NCBI RefSeq assembly: GCF_900114675.1
Contig: NZ_FOZM01000001.1
Span: forward strand, 1,860,001-1,924,000
Direction: 5' to 3'
DNA: 64,000 bases
DNA from: Yoonia litorea
GTDB taxonomy: Bacteria > Pseudomonadota > Alphaproteobacteria > Rhodobacterales > Rhodobacteraceae
Made by a program: the position numbers and the translations under genes
Notes under the pieces: generated by a model
Databases searched by the model: none
What the model was told of the DNA's origin: nothing
What the model saw: the letters and a program-made list of their open reading frames with translations, nothing else
Shown here: positions 15,989 through 26,196 of the stretch, piece after piece
How the letters are laid out: each line of letters opens with the position of its first letter
How positions within the stretch are numbered: the stretch's first letter is position 1

Positions 15989-18985
15989 TTAGCTCAGCGC
16001 TTCGTCGCAGCGGCCACAGACCCCGGCGTGGGCATGGCTGCCGACGTCAGGCAAGATCTTCCAGCAACGCTGGCATTTCTCGCCCTCGGCCTTGGCGAAA
16101 ACCACGGCAATACCGGCTACATCTTCGATTTTGAACGCATCAGCCGGTGCGGCGTCGGTCGACACATGGATGCCGGATGTGATGCAAAGATCGTCGAAGG
16201 CGACCGTTTCAAGCACTTTGGCGGTTTCAGCATCGACATAGACAGTCGGAGCCGCCTCAAGGGACGCACCGATCACTTTCGCAGTCCGCTGGACCTCCAA
16301 CGCGCCTGTCACGACACGACGCACCTTGCGTACGATAGCCCATTTGGCGGCAAGTGCCTCATCGCGCCAATCCGCTGGCGTCTCGACAAAGTCTTCAAGA
16401 TGGACGCTGCTGTCCTCCCCACCGAACCGCTCCAGCCAGACCTCTTCCATGGTGAAGGTCAGCATCGGCGCCAGCCATTTGGTCAAACGGTGGAACAGGA
16501 TATCGAGCACTGTCCTTGCAGAACGGCGGCGCAGTGTGTCGCCGTCGCAGTAAAGTGCATCCTTGCGAATGTCGAAATAGAACGCCGAAAGATCAACAGT
16601 GGCAAAGGTAAAGACTGCCTGAAATACACCCTGGAAGTCGTATTTGGCGTAACCCTCACGAACGGTTTGATCAAGCTCGGCCAACCGGTGCAGGACCCAG
16701 CGCTCAAGCTCTGGCATTTCGGCAGGCGCAACACGGTCGCTTTCGGTGAAATCAGCCAACGATCCCAGCATGTAACGCATTGTATTGCGCAGGCGGCGAT
16801 AGCTGTCGGCCACACCTTTAAGGATCTCATCACCGATGCGCAGGTCGACAGTGTAATCGGACTGCGCCACCCATAGCCGCAGGATATCAGCGCCATATTG
16901 CTGGACAACCTGTTCCGGTGCGACCGTGTTGCCGATGGATTTCGACATCTTCATGCCGTTCTGGTCCAGCGTGAACCCATGTGTCAGCACACCGCGATAA
17001 GGTGCGTGCCCTTTCGTGCCGCAGGCCTGCAACATGGATGAATGGAACCAGCCACGGTGCTGGTCTGTGCCCTCAAGGTAGAGATCAGCCATGCCGTCCT
17101 CGGACCCGTCCTCGCGGTCACGCAAGACAAAGGCGTGGGTTGAACCGCTATCAAACCAAACATCCAGAATGTCGAAGACCTGTTCATAGTCGTCGTGGTT
17201 GACTTCATTGCCAAGGAACCGCTCTTTCGCGCCTTCCTTGTACCACGCATCCGCGCCTTCGTTCTCGAATGCTTCGAGAATGCGGGCGTTGACAGCAGGA
17301 TCGCGCAGCAAGTAGTCGGGGTCGGTCGGCTTGGCCCCTTTCTTGGTAAAGCAGGTCAGCGGCACGCCCCAGGCGCGCTGTCGTGAAAGCACCCAATCAG
17401 GCCGCGCCTCGATCATGGAATAAAGCCGGTTCCGCCCTTTCTGGGGCGTCCATCTCACCAATTCGTCGATGGAGCGCAGCGCGCGCTCGCGGATGGTCGT
17501 GCCGTAGGTGTCCTGCCCGTCACCGACGGGCTTGTCGATGGCGGCAAACCATTGCGGTGTGTTGCGGTAGATCACCGGCGCTTTTGAGCGCCAGGAATGC
17601 GGGTAGGAATGCTTGATCTTGCCACGGGCCAGCAAACCGCCCACCTCGGCCAGTTTGGACATGATGGCAGCGTTTGCATCACCTTCCCAGTTACCCTTCT
17701 TGGCCTTCTCACGCAGGATGCGCTTGCCGCCAAAGAACGGCAGGTCCTCGCGGAAGGTCCCATCGTCCATGACGTTGTAGGTGATGACCTGCTGCAGCAT
17801 CCCCAGATCACGGTAAAGCTCGAATTCCTCCATTCCGTGAGAGGGCGCACAATGCACGAAACCTGTGCCTTCTTCGTCAGTCACGAAATCAGCGGCACGG
17901 AAGTCGCGTGGATCGTCCCACTCGCCTTGAGCACCTTCGGCGCCGGCCAATGGATGCTGCAAGGTCATCGCTTCAAGCTGTGCGTTGGTCACATCACGCA
18001 CGCGCCGCCATTGGCCTTCCTGCAGACGCGCCTTGGTAAAGACCTGAGCGGCCAGCTTGTCAGCGACGATGAACCGCTCACCTTTTGCCGCCCAGCACTC
18101 TTCTGGCGTGTCCGTCACTTCATAAAGGCCGTAAGAATAATCCGCGCCCCAGACGACAGCCTTGTTCGATGGGATTGTCCAAGGCGTCGTGGTCCAGATC
18201 ACGACCGAGGCCCCTTCAAAGTCCTGCGCGAGTTCGGCTTCGATCGAGGCGGTGCTCGTGCGATCATCCAGCGCCACCTCTTCACCCGCTACATCGAGAT
18301 CGGGCAAAGCGAATTTGGTGACTTTGAATTTCACCCAGATCGTGAAGCTTTCCTTGTCGTGGTATTCCACCTCGGCTTCTGCAAGTGCGGTCTTTTCGAC
18401 AGGTGACCACATGACCGGCTTGGACCCCTGATAGAGCGTCCCGGTCATGAGAAATTTCTGGAATTCCTCGGCGATCACGCGTTCGGCGTGGAAATTCATC
18501 GTCAGATAAGGGTCTTCCCAGTTGCCAGTGATGCCAAGACGCTTGAACTCATCGCGCTGGATATCAACCCAACCTTCGGCAAACTTGCGGCATTCCTGAC
18601 GGAAGTCGACGACGTTGATCTCGTCCTTGTTCTGGCCCAGCTCGCGGTATTTCTCTTCGATCTTCCATTCGATGGGCAGACCGTGGCAATCCCATCCCGG
18701 GATATAGCGGGCATCCTTGCCCATCATCTGCTGGGAGCGCACCACCATATCCTTGAGGATCTTGTTGAGCGCATGGCCGATGTGCAGGTGGCCGTTTGCA
18801 TAGGGCGGACCGTCATGCAACGTGAAGGGTTGGCGGCCGGTCTTTTCGCGCAGGCGGTCATAGACCCCGATCTTTTCCCAGCGGGCAAGCCATTCCGGCT
18901 CGCGCTTGGGAAGGCCCGCGCGCATCGGAAAATCGGTGCGAGGCAGGTTCAGGGTGTGTTTGTATTCAGGGGTGTCGGCGCACAT
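15989..18985 (-). CDS. ileS: Isoleucyl-tRNA synthetase
   Basis: The 998-residue class I aminoacyl-tRNA synthetase has HIGH (GHLHIGHALN), a CP1 editing domain with the TTPWT motif (IWTTTPWTIPSN), KMSKS (KMSKSIGN) and a C-terminal zinc-finger-like end (CQRCWKILPDVG, CGRCDEAL). It charges tRNA-Ile and hydrolyses mischarged valine. No T-box leader is seen upstream, as expected for this phylum. Confidence 0.98.
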   Translation of the reverse strand: MCADTPEYKHTLNLPRTDFPMRAGLPKREPEWLARWEKIGVYDRLREKTGRQPFTLHDGPPYANGHLHIGHALNKILKDMVVRSQQMMGKDARYIPGWDCHGLPIEWKIEEKYRELGQNKDEINVVDFRQECRKFAEGWVDIQRDEFKRLGITGNWEDPYLTMNFHAERVIAEEFQKFLMTGTLYQGSKPVMWSPVEKTALAEAEVEYHDKESFTIWVKFKVTKFALPDLDVAGEEVALDDRTSTASIEAELAQDFEGASVVIWTTTPWTIPSNKAVVWGADYSYGLYEVTDTPEECWAAKGERFIVADKLAAQVFTKARLQEGQWRRVRDVTNAQLEAMTLQHPLAGAEGAQGEWDDPRDFRAADFVTDEEGTGFVHCAPSHGMEEFELYRDLGMLQQVITYNVMDDGTFREDLPFFGGKRILREKAKKGNWEGDANAAIMSKLAEVGGLLARGKIKHSYPHSWRSKAPVIYRNTPQWFAAIDKPVGDGQDTYGTTIRERALRSIDELVRWTPQKGRNRLYSMIEARPDWVLSRQRAWGVPLTCFTKKGAKPTDPDYLLRDPAVNARILEAFENEGADAWYKEGAKERFLGNEVNHDDYEQVFDILDVWFDSGSTHAFVLRDREDGSEDGMADLYLEGTDQHRGWFHSSMLQACGTKGHAPYRGVLTHGFTLDQNGMKMSKSIGNTVAPEQVVQQYGADILRLWVAQSDYTVDLRIGDEILKGVADSYRRLRNTMRYMLGSLADFTESDRVAPAEMPELERWVLHRLAELDQTVREGYAKYDFQGVFQAVFTFATVDLSAFYFDIRKDALYCDGDTLRRRSARTVLDILFHRLTKWLAPMLTFTMEEVWLERFGGEDSSVHLEDFVETPADWRDEALAAKWAIVRKVRRVVTGALEVQRTAKVIGASLEAAPTVYVDAETAKVLETVAFDDLCITSGIHVSTDAAPADAFKIEDVAGIAVVFAKAEGEKCQRCWKILPDVGSHAHAGVCGRCDEALS

Positions 18986-19170
18986 GGGTGGCGTCCTTTA
19001 TTGCGGAATTCTCAAAAAAGCATGATTGGTCGGTGCGCCAAAGCTGACACCTTTTCCCGGCCGGTCGTCTGGAAGTCAGACCGCCGGGCAAATAATGCGA
19101 ATGATCATCTGCCACATCATGTGGCGGCTTATAGGATGCCGCCTCGACGGGGTAAAGACTGAGGCGTCTA

Positions 19171-19201
19171 TCATCTTGCCAAAAATACTCCCGCCGGAGG
19201 C
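19171..19201 (-). terminator. Repeated stem-loop element, copy 3
   Basis: The minus strand reads GCCTCCGGCGGGAGTATTT and then TTGGCAAGATGA, 32 nt after the stop of the cNMP-binding oxidoreductase. It matches copy 1 closely and shares TCATCTTG at its left end with copy 4. Confidence 0.6.
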
Positions 19202-19232
19202 TCCGGCTTCTGCATCTTGCGGCACCGCGTGG

Positions 19233-20855
19233 TTAGTCACCTGAGCGGACGAAATCCCAGACCTTCGATATCGCAACCGATCCCTCACCCACGGCAGAGG
19301 CGACGCGCTTGACCGACCCTGCCCGCACATCCCCGACCGCGAAGATCCCGGGATGCGAGGTCTCATAAGGCGAATCCTTCTCGACCGCTGGTCCGGTCAG
19401 GACAAACCCCTTGTCATCAAGTGACACAAGCCCCGACAGCCACGCGGTATTGGGTGCGGCTCCCACCATGATAAAGGCCGCGCGCGCATCAATGGTCTGG
19501 CGTGTCCCGTCACCGCTGTTGCTCACGGTGACCTGCTCCAGATGCTTGTCTCCATGCAATTCTGCGATCTGGGTCTGATAGTGGATCGTGATCGCGGGAT
19601 CTGCCTCCAGCCGTGACACAAGATAGTCTGACATGGACGCCGCGAGGCTTTCGCCTCTGACGAGGACATGCACATGGCCTGCTGTGCGGGAGAGATACAT
19701 CGCCGCCTGTCCCGCAGAGTTGCCGCCGCCGACGACGACTGCGTCAGTGTTTCTGCAATAGCGGGCTTCGACGTCTGTTGCGGCATAGTAGATGCCGACC
19801 CCTTCAAAATCCTCCAGACGCGGGATGTCCAACCGCCGGTACTGCACACCGGTTGCGACAATCACAGCGCGGGCGCAGACCTCGACACCGTCATCAAGCG
19901 TGGCACAAAAGACCCCATCAGACCGCCGCTCCAACGCGCGCACACGGCGCGGGACGGCAAACTGTGTGCCGAACTTCAGGGCCTGCACCTCACCGCGCCA
20001 GACAAGATCGGCTCCTGAGATACCGGTCGGAAACCCCATATAGTTTTCAATGCGTGACGAGGTGCCGGCTTGCCCGCCAATCGTCAAATCCTCGACCACT
20101 AGCGCGCGCAGCCCTTCTGCCCCGGCATAGACACCGGCCGCCACACCAGCAGGGCCACCGCCAACGATCAGAACATCAAAGACCGTATCGGCATGCACCG
20201 CGAGGTCGAGGCCCAAAATTCGCGCAATTTTTGACGGAGTCGGATCGTCAACCACCAATGTCTTGCCGAAAATGACTGCGGGCTTGGCCGCACCGATATT
20301 GCACGAATGCGCCACCGCCTCTGCCTCATGTTCGCCAAGGGTCAAGCTACGGAACGGGATCCGGTTGCGGGCTGCGAACGCTGCGATCTGGCGGATGGTC
20401 CGGTCCTCTTCTGCCCCGATAAGCGTCAGGCTGGCGTCACCGCTTTCAAGCAGACGACGCCGGCGGGCAGCAAACACCGTAATAATGATATCCGACATCT
20501 CGGGAATGCGGGACATCAGATCGAGCATGTCGCCACGATCAAGGGTCAGGATTTCGGATGGTTCCAGACAACGTGCGCCCAGCATCGCCGTGCCACCTGT
20601 CAGAAAGCTGATCTCTCCGTAAAACTGCGTCGGGCCCAGGTGACCGGTGCCGTATTGACCGCCTGTCCGCGGGTCGATTGCGGCAACAGCACCGTCGATG
20701 ACGTAGTGGAAGCTGTCGATCTGATCGCCAGCTTTGACAACGTCCTGACCTTTGTCGAAGTGCGTAACCCGCCCGATTTTGCGCATCTCTGCGACATGCT
20801 CGTCATGCAGAGGTGTGCGCACCATCGTCGCGAGATCTTGGGCAAGGGATTCCAT
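19233..20855 (-). CDS. Cyclic nucleotide-binding domain fused to a thioredoxin-reductase-like flavoprotein
   Basis: The 540-residue protein's residues 1-130 form a cNMP/Crp-type sensor domain (FHYVIDGAVAAI, FYGEISFLTGGTAML). After a linker, residues 220-540 form a thioredoxin-reductase-like flavoprotein with an FAD motif GGGPAGVAAGVYAG, GGQAGTSSRIENYMGFP, an NADPH motif VVVGGGNSAGQAAMY and the C-terminal FAD site GIFAVGDVR. Where classical TrxR has the redox-active CxxC, this protein reads YYAATDVEARYC, so the disulfide pair is missing. It may be a nucleotide-gated NAD(P)H-dependent ferredoxin/flavodoxin or quinone reductase. Relatives are common in Actinobacteria and Proteobacteria, but the substrate is unknown. 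Confidence 0.88.
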   Translation of the reverse strand: MESLAQDLATMVRTPLHDEHVAEMRKIGRVTHFDKGQDVVKAGDQIDSFHYVIDGAVAAIDPRTGGQYGTGHLGPTQFYGEISFLTGGTAMLGARCLEPSEILTLDRGDMLDLMSRIPEMSDIIITVFAARRRRLLESGDASLTLIGAEEDRTIRQIAAFAARNRIPFRSLTLGEHEAEAVAHSCNIGAAKPAVIFGKTLVVDDPTPSKIARILGLDLAVHADTVFDVLIVGGGPAGVAAGVYAGAEGLRALVVEDLTIGGQAGTSSRIENYMGFPTGISGADLVWRGEVQALKFGTQFAVPRRVRALERRSDGVFCATLDDGVEVCARAVIVATGVQYRRLDIPRLEDFEGVGIYYAATDVEARYCRNTDAVVVGGGNSAGQAAMYLSRTAGHVHVLVRGESLAASMSDYLVSRLEADPAITIHYQTQIAELHGDKHLEQVTVSNSGDGTRQTIDARAAFIMVGAAPNTAWLSGLVSLDDKGFVLTGPAVEKDSPYETSHPGIFAVGDVRAGSVKRVASAVGEGSVAISKVWDFVRSGD

Positions 20856-20913
20856 GAACGGCTCCTGTTGGTTCGCGCCAGCTTAGACCATCGATTGCCA
20901 AAGGTAAGCCCTT

Positions 20914-21729
20914 TCAGCGGCAGTACCGCCCACTGCGATAGCGCGCTGTATCAAAGTGGAAATGGTCCCGGTGGAAGCGGTTTGCATCAGGCCCCAGAAC
21001 AGTGCCGAAAGGACCGCAGGCCGCCCGCCACATCTGCCGCAAGCGTGCTGCATGCTGGCTCGAATTCCAGTCAGTGAGAAGCGTGATCTCGGACCCGTCG
21101 CGCAGGCGAATCCCCGCGATATCGATCGCCCGTCCAAAAGCGTGTTCCGACAATCGTGCCCCTGACTGATTGTTTCGGGTGCGGCAAGCGTAATCGGAAA
21201 CCACACGCAGCGATGAGACGCCGCCACCTTCAGCCCCGACGGCTGGCAGCACACCGTTTTCCACCCAGGTCTTGAGCGCCTGAGCGGTCGGGCAGTCGAT
21301 TGTCGCGCGCGGGCTGAGCGTGACGCCTGCAACAGCGCGCACCTTCACCGCGTCTTCGATCCCGCAAGCCCCCGCGCCGTTGATGCGCCCCATGCGCTGC
21401 CCTTGGATTGCGGGGTCCCCACAGACCTGCCCTCGCACCCTCGCTAGGCGTCGCGCGGCGGCAGCCTCTTCGATGACACGTGGCCTGCGTTCCGGCCGCA
21501 TTGATGTCGCGGTTGCAGACGGACTGAATGCAAAAAGGTCTTGCTCAGCGCGCAGTTGCGGGTCCCGTTGCGCGGCAACACTCAGGTCCGGACGTTGAAA
21601 AGGCCTAATTTCGGGACGCACCGTGTAACGCGGCTCTGCCGCCTCGATCTGACGCGGGATGGGTCTGACATCCTGTGCAGCCAACGGCAAGGCCAGCAGC
21701 GCGGCGACGCTGAAAGCCGCCCAGCGCAT
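20914..21729 (-). CDS. Extensin-like family protein, exported
   Basis: The 271-residue protein has a signal peptide (MRWAAFSVAALLALPLAAQD), a proline/arginine-rich linker, and an extensin-like C-terminal domain with four cysteines (GACGIEDAV, DCPTAQAL, YACRTRNN, AACGPFG). A peptidase M15-like His/Asp pattern is present (LSEHAFGRAIDI, HRDHFHFD). The fold suggests a periplasmic zinc-dependent cell-wall-active enzyme, but no reaction has been assigned to this family with confidence. Its start overlaps the tyrA stop by 1 nt, so it is in the hisC-tyrA operon. Confidence 0.85.
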   Translation of the reverse strand: MRWAAFSVAALLALPLAAQDVRPIPRQIEAAEPRYTVRPEIRPFQRPDLSVAAQRDPQLRAEQDLFAFSPSATATSMRPERRPRVIEEAAAARRLARVRGQVCGDPAIQGQRMGRINGAGACGIEDAVKVRAVAGVTLSPRATIDCPTAQALKTWVENGVLPAVGAEGGGVSSLRVVSDYACRTRNNQSGARLSEHAFGRAIDIAGIRLRDGSEITLLTDWNSSQHAARLRQMWRAACGPFGTVLGPDANRFHRDHFHFDTARYRSGRYCR

Positions 21730-22652
21730 CAGTCCTTGCGGCCCGGTGCACGCCCGAAATTCGGCGCATCGGTGTCCTGCCCGGCCTCGATAATGCCACG
21801 GCGGATCGCGCGGGTGCGGGTGAAATAATCATGCAGATGATCGCCGTCACCGCGGCGGATGGCACGTTGCAAGGCAAACAACTCTTCGGTGAAGCGACCG
21901 AGGATTTCCAGCGTCGCTTCCTTGTTGTTAAGAAACACATCGCGCCACATCGTCGGGTCGGAGGCCGCGATGCGCGTAAAGTCACGGAAACCCGTGGCCG
22001 AGTATTTGATGACTTCGCTTTCACTGACACGTCCCAGATCGTCGGCAACGCCAACCATCGTATAGGCAATCAGATGCGGAGTATGACTTGTCACTGCAAG
22101 TACGCGGTCATGCCGTTCGGCATCCATGATTTCGGTCAAGGCGCCCATGCCTTGCCAAAGCGCATCAAGCTGCGCGACCGCGACAGGATCGCTGTCCTTG
22201 ACCGGTGTGATGATGGTGTAACGGTTGTCGAAAAGCTCGGCAAAACCGGAACGCGGGCCGGAGTGTTCGGTCCCCGCCAGCGGGTGCGCGGGGACAAAAT
22301 GCACGCCTTCGGGAAGGTGCGGACCAACTGCGTCAATCACAGCGCATTTGACGGAGCCGACGTCACTGACTGTAGCACCGGCTTTCAGAGCGGGGCCGAT
22401 TTCGCGTGCGACCGCCTCCATCGCACCAACTGGCACGCACAGAACAACCAGATCTGCATCGGCCACCGCGTCACTGGCACTGTCAACCACACGATCACAG
22501 AGCCCTATTGCGCTCGCGATCTCGCGGGTTTCGGCGGATCGCGCATAGCCCACAATCTCGCCCACCATCCCAGCGCGTCGCATGGCATGGCTCATGGAGG
22601 AGGCAATGTGTCCCAAGCCGATCAGCGCGACGCGATCATAGATCTGTGCCAT
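21729..22652 (-). CDS. tyrA: Prephenate/arogenate dehydrogenase (cyclohexadienyl dehydrogenase)
   Basis: The 307-residue protein has an N-terminal Rossmann fold (VALIGLGHIASSMSHAM), the family's SDVGSVK motif, the substrate-binding HPLAGTEHSGP and a helical C-terminal dimerisation domain. It oxidatively decarboxylates prephenate or arogenate on the way to tyrosine. There is no fused chorismate mutase. It follows hisC with a 1-nt stop/start overlap, and HisC-type aminotransferases in such operons can also act on aromatic keto acids. Confidence 0.93.
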   Translation of the reverse strand: MAQIYDRVALIGLGHIASSMSHAMRRAGMVGEIVGYARSAETREIASAIGLCDRVVDSASDAVADADLVVLCVPVGAMEAVAREIGPALKAGATVSDVGSVKCAVIDAVGPHLPEGVHFVPAHPLAGTEHSGPRSGFAELFDNRYTIITPVKDSDPVAVAQLDALWQGMGALTEIMDAERHDRVLAVTSHTPHLIAYTMVGVADDLGRVSESEVIKYSATGFRDFTRIAASDPTMWRDVFLNNKEATLEILGRFTEELFALQRAIRRGDGDHLHDYFTRTRAIRRGIIEAGQDTDAPNFGRAPGRKD

Positions 22653-23737
22653 TATTTGACCCCTTTGAACTTGCCGACAGCATGGGCCACGCGGCGACAG
22701 GCGGCTTCATCGCCTACGGTGATCCGCAAGCAGTTTGGCAACCCATATCCGGCTACGCGGCGGACGATGATGCCTTCGGATTTCAGGTGATCGTCGCAGG
22801 CGTTCGCCTCGTCTTCCGACCCGAAACGCGCGAGAATGAAATTCGCGGTCGATGTGTCGGACGGCACGCCATGGGCGGCCAAAGCATTCGCCAGCCATTC
22901 GCGCCATTTGGCGTTCTCGGTCCGGCATTTTTCAGTGTGAGAGGTATCACGCACCGCGGCCTCAGCCGCCGCGAGAGCCGCAGTGGAAAGGTTGAATGGG
23001 CCGCGAATGCGGTTCAACACGTCAATGATCGCCTGTGGGCCGTAACCCCAGCCGACACGCATCCCGCCCAATCCGTAGATCTTGGAAAACGTGCGGGTCA
23101 TCACAACGTTATCGCGGGCTTCGACCAGCGCCTTGCCTGCATCATAACCATCGACAAACTCGGCATAGGCCCCGTCCAGCACCAGCAGCGCCTGCGGCGG
23201 GATGCCTTCGGCCAGTCGCTGCAACTCGCCGCTGCCAATCATCGTGCCAGTCGGGTTGGCGGGGTTGGCGATCAGGATGAGCTTGGTCTTCTTGGTGCAG
23301 GCCGCAAGGATCGCGTCCACATCGACCACGCGTTCCTTCTCAGGCACCACGACAGGCGTCGCTCCGCAGGCATGGGCATAGATTGGATACATCGAGAACC
23401 CGTGCTCGGTGAATAGCACCTGGTCGCCCTTTCCGGCGTAGGCTTCGGACAAAAGCTTCAACACCTCGCCCGAACCGACACCGCAGAAAACGCGGGCCGG
23501 ATCAACGTCCCAGACCTCGGCAATCGCCTCGCGCAAGGCGGCGTGATCAGTGGACGGATAACGATGCAGATCATGGCTGGCACGCACAACCGCTTCTTTC
23601 GCGGCGTCGCTGGGGCCAAGCGGGTTTTCGTTGGAGGACAGCTTCAGCACATTGCTGATCCCGTCCAGCTTGGAGGCGCCGCCTTGGTAGAGCGCGATCT
23701 CCATGATCCCTTTTTGTGGGGTGATACCTTTGGCCAT
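22652..23737 (-). CDS. hisC: Histidinol-phosphate aminotransferase
   Basis: The 361-residue fold-type I PLP enzyme starts at [20 protein letters not shown]. Signatures are [21 protein letters not shown], the Schiff-base lysine in [18 protein letters not shown], and NCLRITVG at the C terminus. It converts imidazole-acetol phosphate to histidinol phosphate and, with tyrA directly behind it, may also serve tyrosine/phenylalanine synthesis. The start was set at 23737 because the 36 upstream residues are not part of the family, although the ribosome-binding site there (CCGGAA) is weak. Confidence 0.94.
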   Translation of the reverse strand: MAKGITPQKGIMEIALYQGGASKLDGISNVLKLSSNENPLGPSDAAKEAVVRASHDLHRYPSTDHAALREAIAEVWDVDPARVFCGVGSGEVLKLLSEAYAGKGDQVLFTEHGFSMYPIYAHACGATPVVVPEKERVVDVDAILAACTKKTKLILIANPANPTGTMIGSGELQRLAEGIPPQALLVLDGAYAEFVDGYDAGKALVEARDNVVMTRTFSKIYGLGGMRVGWGYGPQAIIDVLNRIRGPFNLSTAALAAAEAAVRDTSHTEKCRTENAKWREWLANALAAHGVPSDTSTANFILARFGSEDEANACDDHLKSEGIIVRRVAGYGLPNCLRITVGDEAACRRVAHAVGKFKGVK

Positions 23738-23851
23738 TTCCGGTCGTCCAATTCGCTGTCGGCCCGTTCTATGCGGGTGAGCGGACATTGGGCAACCCAA
23801 ATCGCGGACCTGCGGCAAAGGATTCTGCCGCAGGCGGTTTTGCAATGACGA

Positions 23852-25270
23852 TCAGGTCGCCAACACGTTGCGGAACTGCCAGGGGTCGCTTTCGTCGATG
23901 TCCTCGGGGAACAGCTCCCACCGATCCTGCAATGGCGTCCAGTCGGTGTAATGCGCCTCAACGGGGCCAAGGTAAGGACGCTGCACTTCCAGACACCGGA
24001 CGTGGTCCATCTCGTCAGTCTCGACGATCCCTGCCTCCGGGTTTTCCAATGCCCAGACCATGCCGGCCAGCACAGCCGAGGTCACCTGAAGGCCGGTCGC
24101 ATTCTGATATGGCGCGAGGCCCTTTGCCTCTTCATTCGACAAGCGCGATCCGAACCAGAGCGCGTTCTTTTCGTGTCCGAAAAGCAGCACGCCCAGCTCG
24201 TCAATGCCGGTGACAATCTCGTCGGGTTCGAGGATTTCATGGACGGTCTGCTGCTGGCCCGAGCCGAACATCTCGTGCAGCGACAGCACCGCGTCGTCAG
24301 AGGGGTGATAGGCGTAATGGCAGGTGGGACGGAACTCAGGGTTCGCCGCATCACCGACGGTGTAATAATCCGAGATGCTGATCGCCTCGTTATGGGTCAC
24401 AAGGAAGCCGAACTGCGGTCCCGGTGTCGGGCACCATGTGTGCACGCGGGTGATCGCACCGGGGCGCTCGAACCAGATGCCTGCCTGACAGCCCGTGTCA
24501 TAGGAGTGTGCGGTTTCAGGCATCCATTTCTCGTGCGTGCCCCAGCCAAGCTCGGCGGGCTGGAACCCTTCCGAGATGAAGCCTTCAACCGACCATGTGT
24601 TCACAAAGGTCCCGCGCGGTTTTGGTTTGGCGCGGGCCTGCGTGTCGCGTTCGGCGATATGGACGCCCTTGATGCCCAAGGATTGCATCAGCTTGGCCCA
24701 ACCTGTCCGGTCTGTTGGCATCGCGTCATCGCGGCCAAGGTCCGCAACAAGCGTCATCATCGCCTCTTTCACGAACCAGCTGACCATGCCGGGATTCGCC
24801 CCGCAGCACGAAACCGCCGTCGTGCCGCCGGGGTTGGCGGCTTTTTCGTCGCGCACTTTCTGGCGCAGGGCATAGTTGGTGCGATCGGCGTTCTCGGTTG
24901 TCTCGAAATAGAAACCGGCCCACGGCTCGACCACCGTGTCGATGTAGAGCACACCCAATTCGCGGCAGAGCTTGAGGATATCAAGCGAAGAAGTATCGAC
25001 GGAGAGGTTCACGCAGAAGCCTTTGCCTTCGGGGAACATACCCGTCAGCACGTCGCGATAGTTCTCTGGTGTCAGGGCGATCTGGTGGTGGGTGATACCC
25101 TGTTCAGCCAGAAACTCAGCGGCGGCAGGATTGGGTTCAATCACGCTCAGCTTATCGGCGTCATAATCAAAATGGCGCTGGATCAGCGGCAAGGTTCCCT
25201 TCCCGATCGAGCCGAGTCCGATGATGACAATATGTCCGTCGATACGGCCATAGTTTGCATGCTGTGACAT
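23852..25270 (-). CDS. hss: Homospermidine synthase
   Basis: The 472-residue NAD-dependent enzyme has a Rossmann motif (HIVIIGLGSIGKGTLPLI), the saccharopine-dehydrogenase-like fold and conserved CCGANPGMVSWFVKEAM. It makes sym-homospermidine from putrescine (and spermidine), the main polyamine in many Alphaproteobacteria. ATG 25270 is preceded by AAAGGA, so the 36-residue upstream extension is not used. It is monocistronic, with rpsD upstream on the same strand. Confidence 0.94.
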   Translation of the reverse strand: MSQHANYGRIDGHIVIIGLGSIGKGTLPLIQRHFDYDADKLSVIEPNPAAAEFLAEQGITHHQIALTPENYRDVLTGMFPEGKGFCVNLSVDTSSLDILKLCRELGVLYIDTVVEPWAGFYFETTENADRTNYALRQKVRDEKAANPGGTTAVSCCGANPGMVSWFVKEAMMTLVADLGRDDAMPTDRTGWAKLMQSLGIKGVHIAERDTQARAKPKPRGTFVNTWSVEGFISEGFQPAELGWGTHEKWMPETAHSYDTGCQAGIWFERPGAITRVHTWCPTPGPQFGFLVTHNEAISISDYYTVGDAANPEFRPTCHYAYHPSDDAVLSLHEMFGSGQQQTVHEILEPDEIVTGIDELGVLLFGHEKNALWFGSRLSNEEAKGLAPYQNATGLQVTSAVLAGMVWALENPEAGIVETDEMDHVRCLEVQRPYLGPVEAHYTDWTPLQDRWELFPEDIDESDPWQFRNVLAT

Positions 25271-25348
25271 AGCGGTCCTTTCCTTTGACTTAAGCCGACA
25301 CCTAGCTTTTCGCAGCGCGAAAGCCAATTGCGCAGCACGTGCAACGAC

Positions 25349-25374
25349 AAAGGCCGCCCCATTGGACGGCCCTT
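25349..25374 (-). terminator. Terminator downstream of rpsD
   Basis: Read on the minus strand, AAGGGCCG and CGGCCTTT form an 8-bp stem (one G-U pair) around a 10-nt loop, ending in TTTG, 22 nt after the rpsD stop. This is a convincing short factor-independent terminator. Confidence 0.65.
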
Positions 25375-25396
25375 GCAAATAACGGTGAAGAACCGA

Positions 25397-26017
25397 TTAG
25401 TTCTTCGCGTAGAATTCGACCACGAGGTTTGGTTCCATTGTGACAGGATATGGCACATCGCCCAGACCAGGGGTCCGTGTGAATGTGGCTGTCATCTTGG
25501 AGTGATCAACGTCCATGTAATCAGGCACGTCACGCTCTGGCAGTTGCGCAGCGACCAGAACCATTTCCATCTGCTTGGACTTCTGACGCACTTCGATCAC
25601 ATCGCCTTCCTTCACGCGATAGGAAGGGATGTTCACTTTCTTGCCGTTTACGGTGACGTGGCCGTGGTTGACGAACTGGCGTGCGGCGAAAACGGTCGGC
25701 ACGAACTTGGCGCGGTAAACAACGGCGTCCAGACGGCGCTCCAGCAGACCGATGAGGTTTTCACCGGTGTCGCCCTTGACGCGCTCGGCTTCGGCGTAGA
25801 TGCGGCGGAACTGCTTTTCTGTCAGGTCGCCGTAGTAGCCCTTCAGCTTCTGCTTTGCGCGGAGCTGCGTGCCGAAGTCGGACAGCTTGCCCTTGCGGCG
25901 CTGACCGTGCTGGCCGGGGCCATATTCACGACGGTTGACTGGTGACTTTGGACGACCCCAGATGTTTTCGCCCATCCGGCGGTCAATTTTGTACTTGGCA
26001 GCGGTGCGTTTGGTCAC
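25397..26017 (-). CDS. rpsD: 30S ribosomal protein S4
   Basis: The 206-residue protein is S4 over its full length: [40 protein letters not shown] and the S4 RNA-binding domain ([37 protein letters not shown]). It nucleates 30S assembly on 16S rRNA. As usual in Rhodobacterales it stands outside the large ribosomal protein operons. It has AAGGAGAT upstream of the ATG and its own terminator. Confidence 0.98.
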   Translation of the reverse strand: MTKRTAAKYKIDRRMGENIWGRPKSPVNRREYGPGQHGQRRKGKLSDFGTQLRAKQKLKGYYGDLTEKQFRRIYAEAERVKGDTGENLIGLLERRLDAVVYRAKFVPTVFAARQFVNHGHVTVNGKKVNIPSYRVKEGDVIEVRQKSKQMEMVLVAAQLPERDVPDYMDVDHSKMTATFTRTPGLGDVPYPVTMEPNLVVEFYAKN

Positions 26018-26196
26018 GGCTGATCTCCTTCTGTATGTTACGAAGGGCGTTGTCCTTTCTCCGGATTTTGCCAGAGCGACAGGGTTCCGCTTGCGCGGTC
26101 CACCAACACCAATGAATGCGCGGCTTATAGACAGGATTCGCCAGGTGTCAACGCCCCTGTCTGCAGTGGTTTGCCATTGCGCTGCCCCGCAAAACC

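Noticed and set aside
18986-19170. T-box or other riboswitch upstream of ileS
   Set aside because: No specifier loop or T-box consensus is seen, and ileS T-boxes are not typical of Alphaproteobacteria.
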